Positions 19,733 to 29,638 of a stretch of DNA of 64,000 bases are shown here, in pieces. The position numbers and the translations under genes were made by a program. The DNA lies in NCBI GenBank assembly GCA_025980325.1, contig JAICXQ010000002.1, forward strand, positions 1 to 64,000. The letters are read 5' to 3'. The notes under the pieces were generated by a model that had not been told where the DNA came from, did no database searches, and saw only the letters and a list, made by a program, of their open reading frames with translations. This DNA is from Frankiales bacterium. GTDB lineage: Bacteria > Actinomycetota > Actinomycetes > JAFAQI01. Positions within the stretch are counted from its first letter, which is position 1. Every line of letters begins with the position of its first letter.

Positions 19733-20239
19733 ATGAAGATCAAGCGAGTTCTCATCGTCATCAGCGCCATCGTCACTGCGATCGCGATCGCGCTTCCCGC
19801 GGAGGCGCTCCCGACGTTCTCGATGACCGCCAAGTCGGCGGCCGACCCGAGCAGCCGAGTCACGCAACTGTGGCACCTCCGGACCGGAAACGACGGCACG
19901 TTCGACCGGATTGTCTTCGACGAGCGGATCTCGATGTCGGGCTACAGCGTCCGCTACGTAAGCCAAGTGCTGGCCGACGCCAGCGGCGCCGTCGTGCCGA
20001 TCAAGGGCCGGTACTTCCTGCGCGTCGTCATCTCCGGTGCGACGACCGGTTCGCTGCCCGGGCTTTCGTCGTCGATGCCGTCGATCGTCACGCCGTCGCT
20101 TCCCGAGGTCACGCAGATCCGCAAAGCCGGCGAGTTCGAGCAGGTCGTCTCGTACGGGATCGGGCTCAACCGCTACCGCGGCTTCCGGGTCTTCCGGCTC
20201 AGCTCGCCGACCCGATTGGTCATCGACGTCCTGCACTAG
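19733..20239 (+). CDS. Secreted AMIN-like domain protein
   Basis: DGTFDRIVFDERI...LNRYRGFRVFRLSSPTRLVIDVLH; signal peptide. Confidence 0.7.
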   Translation: MKIKRVLIVISAIVTAIAIALPAEALPTFSMTAKSAADPSSRVTQLWHLRTGNDGTFDRIVFDERISMSGYSVRYVSQVLADASGAVVPIKGRYFLRVVISGATTGSLPGLSSSMPSIVTPSLPEVTQIRKAGEFEQVVSYGIGLNRYRGFRVFRLSSPTRLVIDVLH

Positions 20240-21353
20240 CCGATTCGACGACCGATGCAGTGGCCAGCAGGAGCTCTTCGCCGCCGTGCGGTCCGACCAG
20301 TTGCAGGCTCGCCGGCACCGGTGAATCCTCGGTCCGCACGGGCTGCGCCGTACTCGGTGTTCCGGCCGCGTTGAACAGCGACACGTGCCGGGTGACGTCG
20401 ATGACGACGTCGAGAAGCGAGTCCGGCGTCAGCCCGTCGAGTCGCGGCGGGAAGACCGGCATCGTCGGCAGCGCGAGCAACTCGACCCGGTCGAACAACC
20501 GGCGTACCGACTCTTGCCACGTCCGCAGTTGTGCGCGCGCCGCCTCGACCTCGGCGCCGAACGCGGGAGCCATCGCGAGCATGCCGGCGACGTCCTCGCC
20601 GATCCCGCTCGGATCGGCTTCGGCGAGCTCGTGGTCGCTCGCCCACATCTCGCTGAAGTAGATCGCGGTGAACAGATCGGTGCCGGTCGCGAGTTCGACC
20701 CAGTCGATGTCGACGACGGTGAGTTCGGCGTCGCGCAGCGCCCGATCGATAGCAGTCTCGATCCGAGGATCGCTGTCAGTACGCACCCGGCCGACGGTCG
20801 TCGCCGGTGCGGGCGCCACGGCGAAACCCGGCTCGAGCAGTTGCATCCCCAGCACGAGACCGGCGATGTCGCGGGCCATCGGGCCGATCGTGTCGAAGCT
20901 CGGCGCGAGCGGCCAGACCCCCTCGCGCGAGACCCGCCCGTACGTCGTCTTCAGTCCTGCGGTGCCGCAACAGGCGGACGGGATTCGCACCGATCCGCCG
21001 GTGTCGCTGCCGAGCGCGACGTCGGCTTCGTCGGTCGCGACCGCGACCGCCGAACCGCTGCTCGACCCGCCGGGCATCAGCGCGGCGTCGATCGGGTTGA
21101 CCGGCGTGCCGAACCACGGGTTCGTGCCGGTCGGCAGCGCAGCCAGCTCGTGCAGGTTGGTCTTGCCGACGATGCGTACGCCCGCTGCCCGGGCACCGGT
21201 GAGGCATGCCGCGTCCGCTGCGGCGGGTTGCGCGATGCGTTCGAGCGCGCGGCAACCGGCCGTCGTGGGTACGCCGGCGACGTCGATGATGTCCTTGACC
21301 GCGAGCCGCGACCCGTCGCCGGTCGGGTCAAGTTTCGTAATGAAGGTGCTCAT
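20220..21353 (-). CDS. Amidase (amidase signature family)
   Basis: LAVKDIIDVAGVPTTAGC; MPGGSSSGSAVAVA; ALGSDTGGSVRIPSACCG. Confidence 0.93.
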   Translation of the reverse strand: MSTFITKLDPTGDGSRLAVKDIIDVAGVPTTAGCRALERIAQPAAADAACLTGARAAGVRIVGKTNLHELAALPTGTNPWFGTPVNPIDAALMPGGSSSGSAVAVATDEADVALGSDTGGSVRIPSACCGTAGLKTTYGRVSREGVWPLAPSFDTIGPMARDIAGLVLGMQLLEPGFAVAPAPATTVGRVRTDSDPRIETAIDRALRDAELTVVDIDWVELATGTDLFTAIYFSEMWASDHELAEADPSGIGEDVAGMLAMAPAFGAEVEAARAQLRTWQESVRRLFDRVELLALPTMPVFPPRLDGLTPDSLLDVVIDVTRHVSLFNAAGTPSTAQPVRTEDSPVPASLQLVGPHGGEELLLATASVVESASAGRR

Positions 21354-21379
21354 GCCGCATCATCTGCCAGGATCGCGGC

Positions 21380-22201
21380 ATGCGGCTAGTCGAGATCGTG
21401 CGTTACCCGGTCAAGTCGCTGCAGGGCGAGCGGGTTCCCAGCGCCGAGATCGAGCGTGACGGCCTGCGCGGCGACCGCCGCTGGGGCATCCGCGACGAGA
21501 CCACCGGCAAGATCCTGACGGCACGGCGCGCGCCCGAGTTGCTGTTCGCCACCGCCACGCTCAACGTCGACGGCACGCCGATCGTCACGCTGCCGACCGG
21601 CGTCACCTGCGATGGTCCGGGCGCCGACACCGATGCCGCTCTCTCCGCGTGGCTGGGCAAGCCGGTCCGCCTCGTCCCGGCCGTGAACGTGCCGATCGCT
21701 CGCGCGGAATTTTTCGCGGACGCGACCGACGACACGAGCGAGGCGGTCGAGTGGACGATGCCGGCCGGGCGTTTCGTCGACGCGCAACCGCTGCTGGTCG
21801 TGACGACGTCGAGCCTGCGGGCCGGCGCCGCGCTCTATCCGGACGGTGATTGGAACGTACGACGCTTCCGTCCCAACCTCGTCGTCGACGGTGCAGACGA
21901 CGGATGGATCGAAGACACGTGGTGCGGCCAGTCGACCGTCCGCATCGGCGACGTGCGGCTACTGCCGCAAGAGCCGTGCATGCGGTGCACGATGGTCACC
22001 CGGCCGCAACCTGATCTCGGCGAGGATCGCGACGTCTTCCGTACCCTCGCCCGCCACCACGGCGGCCGGTTCGGCGCGTGGACGGGCGTCAGCGTCGGCG
22101 GGATGGTCAGTGTCGGCGACGAGGTAGTGGTCGAATCCTTGATCGCGGCCCAGCGAGACGGCGTCGAAGCCGACAGCCGACCGGTCGAGCTCACCGAGTG
22201 A
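21380..22201 (+). CDS. MOSC-domain protein
   Basis: MRLVEIVRYPVKSLQGERV; RPNLVVDG; CMRCTMVTRPQPDLGEDRDVFRTLAR. Confidence 0.88.
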   Translation: MRLVEIVRYPVKSLQGERVPSAEIERDGLRGDRRWGIRDETTGKILTARRAPELLFATATLNVDGTPIVTLPTGVTCDGPGADTDAALSAWLGKPVRLVPAVNVPIARAEFFADATDDTSEAVEWTMPAGRFVDAQPLLVVTTSSLRAGAALYPDGDWNVRRFRPNLVVDGADDGWIEDTWCGQSTVRIGDVRLLPQEPCMRCTMVTRPQPDLGEDRDVFRTLARHHGGRFGAWTGVSVGGMVSVGDEVVVESLIAAQRDGVEADSRPVELTE

Positions 22202-22213
22202 ACGTCGGCTGCG

Positions 22214-22621
22214 TCACGGCAGCAGCGTCAGAGCGGTCGTGTGCCGTGGCCGCACGACCTGGAAGTGGCGCCGATCCAATGTCGCGACCTCGGTGACGCC
22301 GAGCCGTTCGGCCGCCGTCACGACCGATGCGTCGACCGCGCCCAACGGAAGGTCGTGGTAGCGCGCGGTGAGTTCGGCGATCCGCAGCCAATCGCCGGGC
22401 TCCACCGGCTCCGCGAGCAGAACCCCGGAGGCCAGGTCGCCGAGGAACCGCACCTCCGCCCCGGCACCTAGTCGGGACCCGATCAGGTACGCGACCTCGG
22501 TGATCACAAGTGTTGGCACGATAAGCGGACCTGGATGCGACTCCAACAGAGCGAGACAGGAGGCATGGTGCCGATCATCGGCGTCGACGTACGCATACAG
22601 CGGGCCGGCGTCGACGATCAG
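22214..22621 (-). CDS. PIN-domain (VapC-like) toxin with probable CTG start
   Basis: Translating upstream of the ATG ORF gives LIVDAGPLYAYVDADDRHHASCLALLESHPGPL; CTGA overlaps the antitoxin stop; later acidic residues GAVDAS, ATLDRRHF. Confidence 0.72.
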   Translation of the reverse strand: MIVDAGPLYAYVDADDRHHASCLALLESHPGPLIVPTLVITEVAYLIGSRLGAGAEVRFLGDLASGVLLAEPVEPGDWLRIAELTARYHDLPLGAVDASVVTAAERLGVTEVATLDRRHFQVVRPRHTTALTLLP

Positions 22622-22842
22622 CGCGATCCGGTCACCTCGTTGCGCAGGATCTCCTCGATCTGCTCCGAGACGTCCGAGTGACCGCTGCGGCCTGCGGCGG
22701 CCGCAGCCAGACGCCGACGACCGCCGACATGAGCTTCGATTGCTTCGCGGGTGAGTTCGGAGATCGTCATGTGCCGTCGAGCGGCCTCATGGCGCAAGCG
22801 CGCGTCGAGTTCCTCTGGCAGCTTGATCGTCGTGCGCACCAT
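22618..22842 (-). CDS. RHH (CopG/Arc-like) antitoxin of the VapBC-like module
   Basis: MVRTTIKLPEELDARLRHEAARRHMTISELTREAIEAHV; directly upstream of the PIN gene. Confidence 0.8.
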   Translation of the reverse strand: MVRTTIKLPEELDARLRHEAARRHMTISELTREAIEAHVGGRRRLAAAAAGRSGHSDVSEQIEEILRNEVTGSR

Positions 22843-22925
22843 GTATGCCAGCATACCATGCTTGTCCGCTTGATTTCGCCGGTCGACCACGCTCCCGATG
22901 AGAGTGGACACGCGCCTGATGCAGG

Positions 22926-23270
22926 ATGGGCGTCATGCGGAAGATGTCGCTCGACGGATTGGCCCGCGAACTACTCGACCGAGCTCAGGGTGGTCCGGGC
23001 CGCGCAGCCGAGACCGTGTTCGGCGGGCACGAGCAGGTGCTCCGGCAGACGGTCATCGCGCTCACCTCCGGGACATCGCTCGGCGAGCACGAGAGCCCCG
23101 GCGAGGCGACGCTGCAAGTGCTGTCGGGACGGGTTCGCCTGACCGCGGGCGACGACAGCTGGCACGCGCGCACCGGCGACCTGCTGCTGATCCCGCCGAC
23201 CCGTCACGCGCTCGTCGCGGACGAGGATGCGGTCGTGCTGCTCTCCGTTGTCAAGACCCGGTCCGCGTAG
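22926..23270 (+). CDS. Cupin-domain protein
   Basis: GEATLQVLSGRVRLTAGDDSWHARTGDLLLIPPTRHALVA. Confidence 0.82.
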   Translation: MGVMRKMSLDGLARELLDRAQGGPGRAAETVFGGHEQVLRQTVIALTSGTSLGEHESPGEATLQVLSGRVRLTAGDDSWHARTGDLLLIPPTRHALVADEDAVVLLSVVKTRSA

Positions 23271-23277
23271 ACGGCGC

Positions 23278-23314
23278 GGAGGGTGGACCCGCCACTCGGC
23301 GAAATCCACCCTCC
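23278..23314. terminator. Hairpin between convergent genes
   Basis: Perfect 10-bp stem GGAGGGTGGA ... TCCACCCTCC with 17-nt loop. Confidence 0.6.
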
Positions 23315-23370
23315 TGCCCAACACCCAGCGGCGCATGTCCCGAAGAGCAACATGCGGCCGCGCTTGCCGG

Positions 23371-23916
23371 CTAGTTGAACGCGATGCCGTCGAAGCTCAG
23401 GTCGGTGATCGAGTCCGTCGTACCCGGAGCCTGGTCGCCATCCGCGACGATGTCCGCGCCGGTCACCGTGGCGGCCGCCTCGGCCGACGACTGGATCTCC
23501 GACCACGTCTCGTACGTGCTGCCGTTGTTGATCGCCCACATGAGCTGCGAGCCGCTGCTCCCGAGGCCGCTGTTGGACGGGTATCCCCACAACGTGTTGC
23601 CGTCGCTCAACGTGACGAAGTAACGCGGCGAGCCCGCGGCGTAGTTGTCCGTCGAGAACGTCGGCTCGGTGGTTGCGCTAACCGCCGAAGCCGGCAGGTG
23701 ATGGAAGACCACGACCGCGAACGTCGAGCCGGAGTCCGAACCGAGGGTGAGATCGATCGCGGAACCCTTGCCGTTCGACCAGTGCGCCGACGCGCCGTCG
23801 GCGCTGGAGCTGAACGACACGTTGGGCGACGGGCTGGCCGACGCGCTGGTCACGACGAACAGCGTCGCGAGTGGGGCCGCAATCGCGACCGCCTTGAGAA
23901 TGTTGCGCTTGGACAT
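23371..23916 (-). CDS. Secreted protein of unknown function
   Basis: Signal peptide MSKRNILKAVAIAAPLATLFVVTSASA; ORF of 181 aa. Confidence 0.65.
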   Translation of the reverse strand: MSKRNILKAVAIAAPLATLFVVTSASASPSPNVSFSSSADGASAHWSNGKGSAIDLTLGSDSGSTFAVVVFHHLPASAVSATTEPTFSTDNYAAGSPRYFVTLSDGNTLWGYPSNSGLGSSGSQLMWAINNGSTYETWSEIQSSAEAAATVTGADIVADGDQAPGTTDSITDLSFDGIAFN

Positions 23917-24190
23917 GCTGAATGGCTCCTTTGCCGTCGATATCTCGGCGCCGGTTTCGCCATTGCTCCCTGCCAAGCCCCCGTGTGGCGACCAACTAAC
24001 ACTTGGCAGATCAACGCTCGCCATGCCCTGGATGGGCACTGCGTTCAGTCGACCTCAACACCCACGTCCGGATCCAGTGAATCGCGACACGATAGTTCCC
24101 GAATCAGCACGTATATCTAGTTTGCTCTGGCCGACACAGACCAGATCGGCAACGTCTTTTCCTAGTCTCGACGGACGGTCGTGCAGATGG

Positions 24191-26209
24191 TCAGCGTTGA
24201 GACGCGCCGCGGCGCATACGCCAGCCGAGCTGCGCGAGCTGGAGCCGGCGAGCGGCGCGCGCGGGCAGGAAGAAACCGACCCGACCGAGGCGCCGCCGCT
24301 CGTTGATCCACAATCCGAGCCGTGCCTGCGGCCGCAGGTACGCGGGCGTCAACGCGACCGACCCGGGCAGCCACAACCGTTTGCCTTCGTAACCGCGCCG
24401 CGTCGTCTTGTGCAGGAAGTCGCTGACCGCGATCGGCGTCGCCAGCAGGTTGCGCGACGACGCGAGGATGTCGTCCTCGTAGACGTACCGCCCCCACGCC
24501 TGCGCTTCCGCGCCGGTCGGCCGCAACCAGAACTCGGTGAGCACATCGGCGACCGCGGGTCGCAGATCACCGTGGCGCTGCGCGATGTCGGGGTCGAGCA
24601 CCCACTCGTCGACGAAACGGAAGACCGCCTCGCGATACAGATCCCACGGCCATGCGTCCAGCGTCGGATTCGTCGCGCTCGCGAGCACCGGCTCGACCCG
24701 ATCACCGGTACGGCGGAACCCGACGGTCACGCCGTGGTTCGCGACCGTGAACGTCTCCAACGGCCCGTACGCCTGCTCGAAATCGCCCGCGTACCCGGTC
24801 TCGGCGACCTCGTCGAACAGGTACCCCTTGACCACCGACGGATCCTGATGACCGTCGTCGCGCTTCATGTACCCGAAGAACCACACCCGGCGCAGCGGCG
24901 TCGCGTCCGCCGGCAGGTTCTCCGCCAACGCCTTCACGATGCGACCGGACCAACCGGTGTCGACGAGCGCGTACGGAACGCCGTCGCAGAAGCCCTCTTG
25001 ACGCAGGTAGTCCTGCAACAACTCGTGCAGTTCGACCGCGTGCCGGCGTACGTCGGCGGCCAGCATCGAGTCGGCGACGATGGCGTCGACCATCCACTTT
25101 TCGACGATCGCGTCGGGCGCGGTCGGTCGCGGCAACCGAGCCAGCGCCGCGCGCGCCTCGTCGTCGGCGAGGCCGAGGCGCTCGAGGACCTGCCCGATCG
25201 TGAGCCGATACATCGCCTTCCACGACCAGCTTGCCTCGTCGAGTCCACGCGTCGCTTGGCCGGCGCGGTGATAGACGGCGCGGCTGCCGTACAGGTAACG
25301 CAGGTCGAAGTCGAGCGCGAGGCGTTCGCAGAGCCGCTGCGCGATCAGGTACAGGATCTCGCCGTCGCGGGCGACGAAGTACAGCCGGCGGATCCCTTCC
25401 CGCGCTGCGTTGTTGAGCACCCACAGCACGTACGCCGCGAGGATCGGACCGGCAACGCCGGTGGCGACGTCGACGATCGGTCGCAACTCGGCCGGGGCTT
25501 CGATGCCGAGCCGCGCGAGCCGGGACGCGCCGGCCACCAGCGAACTCAGTCCACCGGTGTCGTTGCGATACCTCTCCCACGTGTGTTCGTACCGGTTCAG
25601 CGACGCGGCCGCGGCGTGTTGCGCGCGCAGCCCGAGCACTCGCGGGACGCGGACGTCGCTGCCCGCGTTGTCGCCGACGTGTCGAACGTCGCGCGCCGCC
25701 ACCTCGAGTTGCGTGACGATGTGATGGAAGAGCCGGCCGTCCGATTTCGTGACGCCATGGTCGGCGGAGACGAGGACGTCGTCGAGCAACTCGCCGAGCC
25801 CGGCTTGCGCGAGCAGACCCCGTACGACGTCGGTCGGCAGGTACATGTCCGACAGCGCGATCCGCTTGCCGTCGGCGGCCTTGAGCAGTTCGGCCGCGCC
25901 GGGCACGATCCGCGACAGCCGATGTTCGAGGTCGATCTCCATCTGCTGCAACCGCCGCGCGGATGTGTCGTCGAGGCCGAGGCTGACCGCGACTTCGTCG
26001 TAGATCCGGGTGAGCGTCGTTTCGCTGCGGTTACGCCGCGACCGTCGTTCGGCGGCGATACGTACGCGGGCGAACTCCTCCGCGCCGCAACGCGTCACCG
26101 CGGCGACGTCGGGGATCCGCCCCAGCAACAGGAACACCGAGGTCGGATCGCCGACCGCGCGCGTGATCAGCGTGTCGAAGACATCAAAGGTGTGAACCCG
26201 CGGGGTCAT
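24191..26209 (-). CDS. HAD-superfamily hydrolase-like large protein
   Basis: HTFDVFDTLITRAV HAD motif I; KRIALSDMYLP; FVARDGEILYLIAQRL. Confidence 0.7.
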   Translation of the reverse strand: MTPRVHTFDVFDTLITRAVGDPTSVFLLLGRIPDVAAVTRCGAEEFARVRIAAERRSRRNRSETTLTRIYDEVAVSLGLDDTSARRLQQMEIDLEHRLSRIVPGAAELLKAADGKRIALSDMYLPTDVVRGLLAQAGLGELLDDVLVSADHGVTKSDGRLFHHIVTQLEVAARDVRHVGDNAGSDVRVPRVLGLRAQHAAAASLNRYEHTWERYRNDTGGLSSLVAGASRLARLGIEAPAELRPIVDVATGVAGPILAAYVLWVLNNAAREGIRRLYFVARDGEILYLIAQRLCERLALDFDLRYLYGSRAVYHRAGQATRGLDEASWSWKAMYRLTIGQVLERLGLADDEARAALARLPRPTAPDAIVEKWMVDAIVADSMLAADVRRHAVELHELLQDYLRQEGFCDGVPYALVDTGWSGRIVKALAENLPADATPLRRVWFFGYMKRDDGHQDPSVVKGYLFDEVAETGYAGDFEQAYGPLETFTVANHGVTVGFRRTGDRVEPVLASATNPTLDAWPWDLYREAVFRFVDEWVLDPDIAQRHGDLRPAVADVLTEFWLRPTGAEAQAWGRYVYEDDILASSRNLLATPIAVSDFLHKTTRRGYEGKRLWLPGSVALTPAYLRPQARLGLWINERRRLGRVGFFLPARAARRLQLAQLGWRMRRGASQR

Positions 26210-27738
26210 GCCGGCACTCCGCTACTGAGCTCGGGACTACTGAGCTCCGGACTACTGGGCTGGGGTTCGATCGGGAACGGCGTCGGCTCTGCCGGTGCGG
26301 GCCGGCGCGCGGCTCGCCACAACACCTGGAACGGGCGCAGCGCGACGACGGCGGCGAGGCCGAGGCTGACGATCGCGGCGACGGCCGCGGCGGCGACGGT
26401 CGGCGCGGCCCAACCGGACCGTGCGCTCGACGCCACGAGGTCACCGACCCCGTGACCGGCGACGTACGCGATCGCGAAGACCACGACCGGCAATACGGTC
26501 ACGCGGCCGAGCGAAAGCCCGAGAATGCGCCGGCAGGCGAGCACGACGATCGTCGACTCGATCACCGCCATGCCGACCCACGCCAGCGCGCCCGCGGCGA
26601 TACCGCCGAGCGGCAGCAGCGCCGCCATCGACAGCATGAACCACGCCGTACAACCTGCGACCGCTGCGGCAGCGACACCGACGCGTCGGGCCGCGACGAG
26701 CAGGCCGACGCCGAGACTGTTCACCGGGCCGGCGATGACGAGCGCGAGCGCGATCGCCGCGATGGCCGCGACCGCGTCGTGCCAGCGATGCCCGAACACG
26801 ACGGGGACGATCCACTGCGCGGGTGCCGCGACGGTCGCCAGCACCACGGCCGTGACGGTGCCGGTGACGAGGAACCCGGACCGGACCTGTGCCCGCGCGC
26901 CGTCGTCGCGTTGCAACGCGCGGGCGCCGACCGGCACCGCGAGTGCGCCGACCGACTGGAACACCACGAACACGGGGCTCAGCACGCGGTACGCGAACTG
27001 CAGCAGCCCGAGGTCGCGGGTGCCGACGAGCAGCGAGACGAAGCTCGTCGTCGCGAGGTCGCGGACCGCCACCAGCAGGCTGAATCCCTGGAACGGCGCC
27101 GCTTCGCGCACCATCGCGCGCGCGGAAACCGGCACCCCGTCGTCGTGCGCAACCGGTGCGGTGCGCCGCAGCCAGAGCGCGACGACCGCGGAGTTCGCCA
27201 CCGCGCCGGCGAGGTCGCCGCCGACCAGCGCACCCGGCCCGCGGTCGACGAAGACCAGGCCGACCGCGAACGCGGCCTGCGTCAGCTGCCCGACGCCGTC
27301 GGCGAACGCGAGGCCGCGGAAGTCGAGAATGCGTTGCAATCCAACCCGAATCGGCAACGTCGACGCGCGCACCGGAAGCTTGACCGAGCTCAACACGACG
27401 AGCGGCGCGATCTGCGGCAGCACGAGCGCGGTCGCCGCGGCCATGACGACCATCGAGATGCCGAGGCCCACTTGCAGACGTGTCGCGGCGTGCAGTTGCG
27501 CGCGGGTCGGGTCGCCCGGCTGGCGCACCAGGCTGGTCGTCAGCCCGGCATCGATCAGCGTCATCGCGATGCCGGTGATGCTGAGCACGATCGCGGCCTT
27601 GCCGAGATCGCTCGGCACCAATAGCCGGGCGACGACGAGCGTCGACACGAGTGTCAGGCAGCGTTCCCACGCGGTGCGAACCGCGAGCGCGAACGCGGAC
27701 GTGAACACGCGTCGGGTCAGGTTGACGTGCCGGCTCAT
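26206..27738 (-). CDS. Wzx-type flippase / polysaccharide biosynthesis membrane protein
   Basis: MSRHVNLTRRVFTSAFALAVRTAWERCLTLVSTLVVARLLVPSDLG; many TM segments. Confidence 0.8.
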   Translation of the reverse strand: MSRHVNLTRRVFTSAFALAVRTAWERCLTLVSTLVVARLLVPSDLGKAAIVLSITGIAMTLIDAGLTTSLVRQPGDPTRAQLHAATRLQVGLGISMVVMAAATALVLPQIAPLVVLSSVKLPVRASTLPIRVGLQRILDFRGLAFADGVGQLTQAAFAVGLVFVDRGPGALVGGDLAGAVANSAVVALWLRRTAPVAHDDGVPVSARAMVREAAPFQGFSLLVAVRDLATTSFVSLLVGTRDLGLLQFAYRVLSPVFVVFQSVGALAVPVGARALQRDDGARAQVRSGFLVTGTVTAVVLATVAAPAQWIVPVVFGHRWHDAVAAIAAIALALVIAGPVNSLGVGLLVAARRVGVAAAAVAGCTAWFMLSMAALLPLGGIAAGALAWVGMAVIESTIVVLACRRILGLSLGRVTVLPVVVFAIAYVAGHGVGDLVASSARSGWAAPTVAAAAVAAIVSLGLAAVVALRPFQVLWRAARRPAPAEPTPFPIEPQPSSPELSSPELSSGVPA

Positions 27739-27751
27739 TCGTGGCGACCGT

Positions 27752-28522
27752 TCACGCGACCTGACGCAACGCGACGCGGGCGAGGCACCCGGCGAGTTCC
27801 TCGCCGACGACGCGATGAAGGTCGACCGACATGTGCAAGCCGTCCGGCAGCGGCGCACCGTGTGCCGCGACGATGTCGTCGAGCGGGAACACCGTGGCCC
27901 CGTTCGTCGCCGCGACCCGAAGGATCGCCGCGTTGACCGCGTCGATGCGCCGCAACAGCTTCGGGTTCAGGAACGGCGTCGGCGGCGCCGGCGGGTAGGC
28001 CGTCATCAGCACGATCCGGCTACCCGACTGCTCGCGAATGCGCTGGCACAACAGATCGAGCTCGGACTCGAACCGGCGCACCGGCATGCGCGACCAGCCG
28101 ACCGGCAGGCGGGCGTCGATCCGGCGCTCGATCGCGTGCAACGTCATGAGCAGCCGCCGGGTCCGCCGCCAGTACTTGTCGCGCATGCGGCTGCTGTGCC
28201 GGCGTGTGCCGAGCAGGTGCATCACGAGCCGGCGCGGGACGATCCGCGGGAACGTCTCGCCGAGACCGAACTGCAGGACGACGACGTCCGGTCGTTGCTG
28301 CGCCACCGCCGTCAGCCCGATGCCGACGTAGTCCTTGACCATCCCGTAGATCCGCGAGTCGTTGGTGACGTCGAACCGCTGCCCGTCCACGTTCTGCCGG
28401 GCGAGCACCGCCGGATACGTCGGGTACGGCTGGCCCTCCGGCCGCGGTCCGGTCACCAGGAGCGTGACCGACGCGCCGAACACGGCGACCGACAACGGCC
28501 GGCCCTCCTCGCGATCGCTCAT
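27752..28522 (-). CDS. SGNH/GDSL-like hydrolase
   Basis: VAVFGASVTLL; PDVVVLQFGLGE; LPDGLHMSVDLHRVVGEEL; ATGA overlap with the upstream gene. Confidence 0.65.
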   Translation of the reverse strand: MSDREEGRPLSVAVFGASVTLLVTGPRPEGQPYPTYPAVLARQNVDGQRFDVTNDSRIYGMVKDYVGIGLTAVAQQRPDVVVLQFGLGETFPRIVPRRLVMHLLGTRRHSSRMRDKYWRRTRRLLMTLHAIERRIDARLPVGWSRMPVRRFESELDLLCQRIREQSGSRIVLMTAYPPAPPTPFLNPKLLRRIDAVNAAILRVAATNGATVFPLDDIVAAHGAPLPDGLHMSVDLHRVVGEELAGCLARVALRQVA

Positions 28523-29379
28523 CGCATGACCTTCAGGTGACGCAGGCTGATGATCGCCCGCTCCGCCTCGTCGTTGAGCCGCTCGGTCTCGAGGTCCTGC
28601 AACTCGATGACGTGCATGAGCAGATCGAGGCGGTTGCGTTCGGCCGCCGCCAACGTCGGGTTGCCGACGTACGGCGTCAACAACGCCTCGATCGCGCGCC
28701 ACTGCGGATCCGTGCGGTGCCCGATCACGCCGAGACCGAACACGAGTGGCGTCGTCAGCAGGCCGAGTGACGGCTTCGCATCGAGTACGTCTTCGATCGC
28801 GGTGAGCACTCCGTTGCGAGGGCCGCCTTCGTGCATCGCGAACGCGAACGCGCCCTCGCCGCGGAAGCCATGACCTTCGGCCGCGAGCTCGGCCGAATCA
28901 GGAATGGCACCGCGGGTGAACGAATGCGGCCAGACGCCTTCGGGCGCAAGCCGGTCGGGTTCGTAGTACTGGTCGCGCCGGCCGCTCGGCCAGCCGACGT
29001 CGTGCATCACCGCGATCGTGTCGAGCGGCGCGCCGTCGGCGAAGATGGCCTCAACCTCGCCGCGGACGGTGACGTAGTTGTGGTCGCCGTCGACGACGTA
29101 AAGGCCGGCGTGCGGCAGGTCGGTGAGTGCGTCGGGCGAGTAACCCTCGACGATGCGGACGTTGCGATGTTCGCTCGCGAAAGCGCGCAGCAATTCCGAC
29201 GGCGCGGGTTCGACGACGTACAGCGTGCCGCCACGAGACGCGGCCGCGGTTGCGAGCCGGACCGACATTTCGCCGCTTTCGCTGCCGATCTCGACGACGT
29301 CGGGGCAGCCGGGCAGGCCGGCGAGCCGCTCGATCACGTCGGCGTAGAACGTCAGGGAATGCAGGAGCAACTGCGGCAT
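28519..29379 (-). CDS. Class I SAM-dependent methyltransferase
   Basis: DVVEIGSESGEMSVRLATAAASRGGTLYVVEP; GLYVVDGDHNYVTVRGE. Confidence 0.75.
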   Translation of the reverse strand: MPQLLLHSLTFYADVIERLAGLPGCPDVVEIGSESGEMSVRLATAAASRGGTLYVVEPAPSELLRAFASEHRNVRIVEGYSPDALTDLPHAGLYVVDGDHNYVTVRGEVEAIFADGAPLDTIAVMHDVGWPSGRRDQYYEPDRLAPEGVWPHSFTRGAIPDSAELAAEGHGFRGEGAFAFAMHEGGPRNGVLTAIEDVLDAKPSLGLLTTPLVFGLGVIGHRTDPQWRAIEALLTPYVGNPTLAAAERNRLDLLMHVIELQDLETERLNDEAERAIISLRHLKVMR

Positions 29380-29481
29380 CGCGGGCGTACTCCTCGCTGG
29401 GATGAGGACCGCAGGCGGCGCTTCCTTTCACGTGCCTGCTGAACAACTAACGGCGAAGCCCGCCAAATGTCGCGGTCCGGG

Positions 29482-29501
29482 CCCGAACCGTTGCGTTCGG
29501 G
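29482..29501. promoter_or_regulatory. Inverted repeat between the divergent glycan operons
   Basis: CCCGAAC-cgttgc-GTTCGGG, perfect 7-bp arms. Confidence 0.4.
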
Positions 29502-29638
29502 TGAGACTGCTGTGGCAGATGTCGGATATCGCCTGGTCTGGTTGGCCTAATCGCGACGGATTGTGAGCAATGGCGCGAGTTTCCCGGAATCGCTGCGTTG
29601 TCCGGTGAAACGAACGCAAGCCCAGGAGCTCAGCCAGC

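Noticed and set aside
23917-24190. Possible c-di-GMP riboswitch-like sequence upstream of 23371-23916 (GCGAAACCGG...GACGGCAAAGG on the minus strand)
   Set aside because: Only short fragments resemble the consensus and I could not fold a convincing aptamer by eye; a covariance-model scan would decide
23747-26455. 902-aa plus-strand ORF
   Set aside because: Antisense to the HAD-like gene 24191-26209, which has proper motifs; composition is shadow-like
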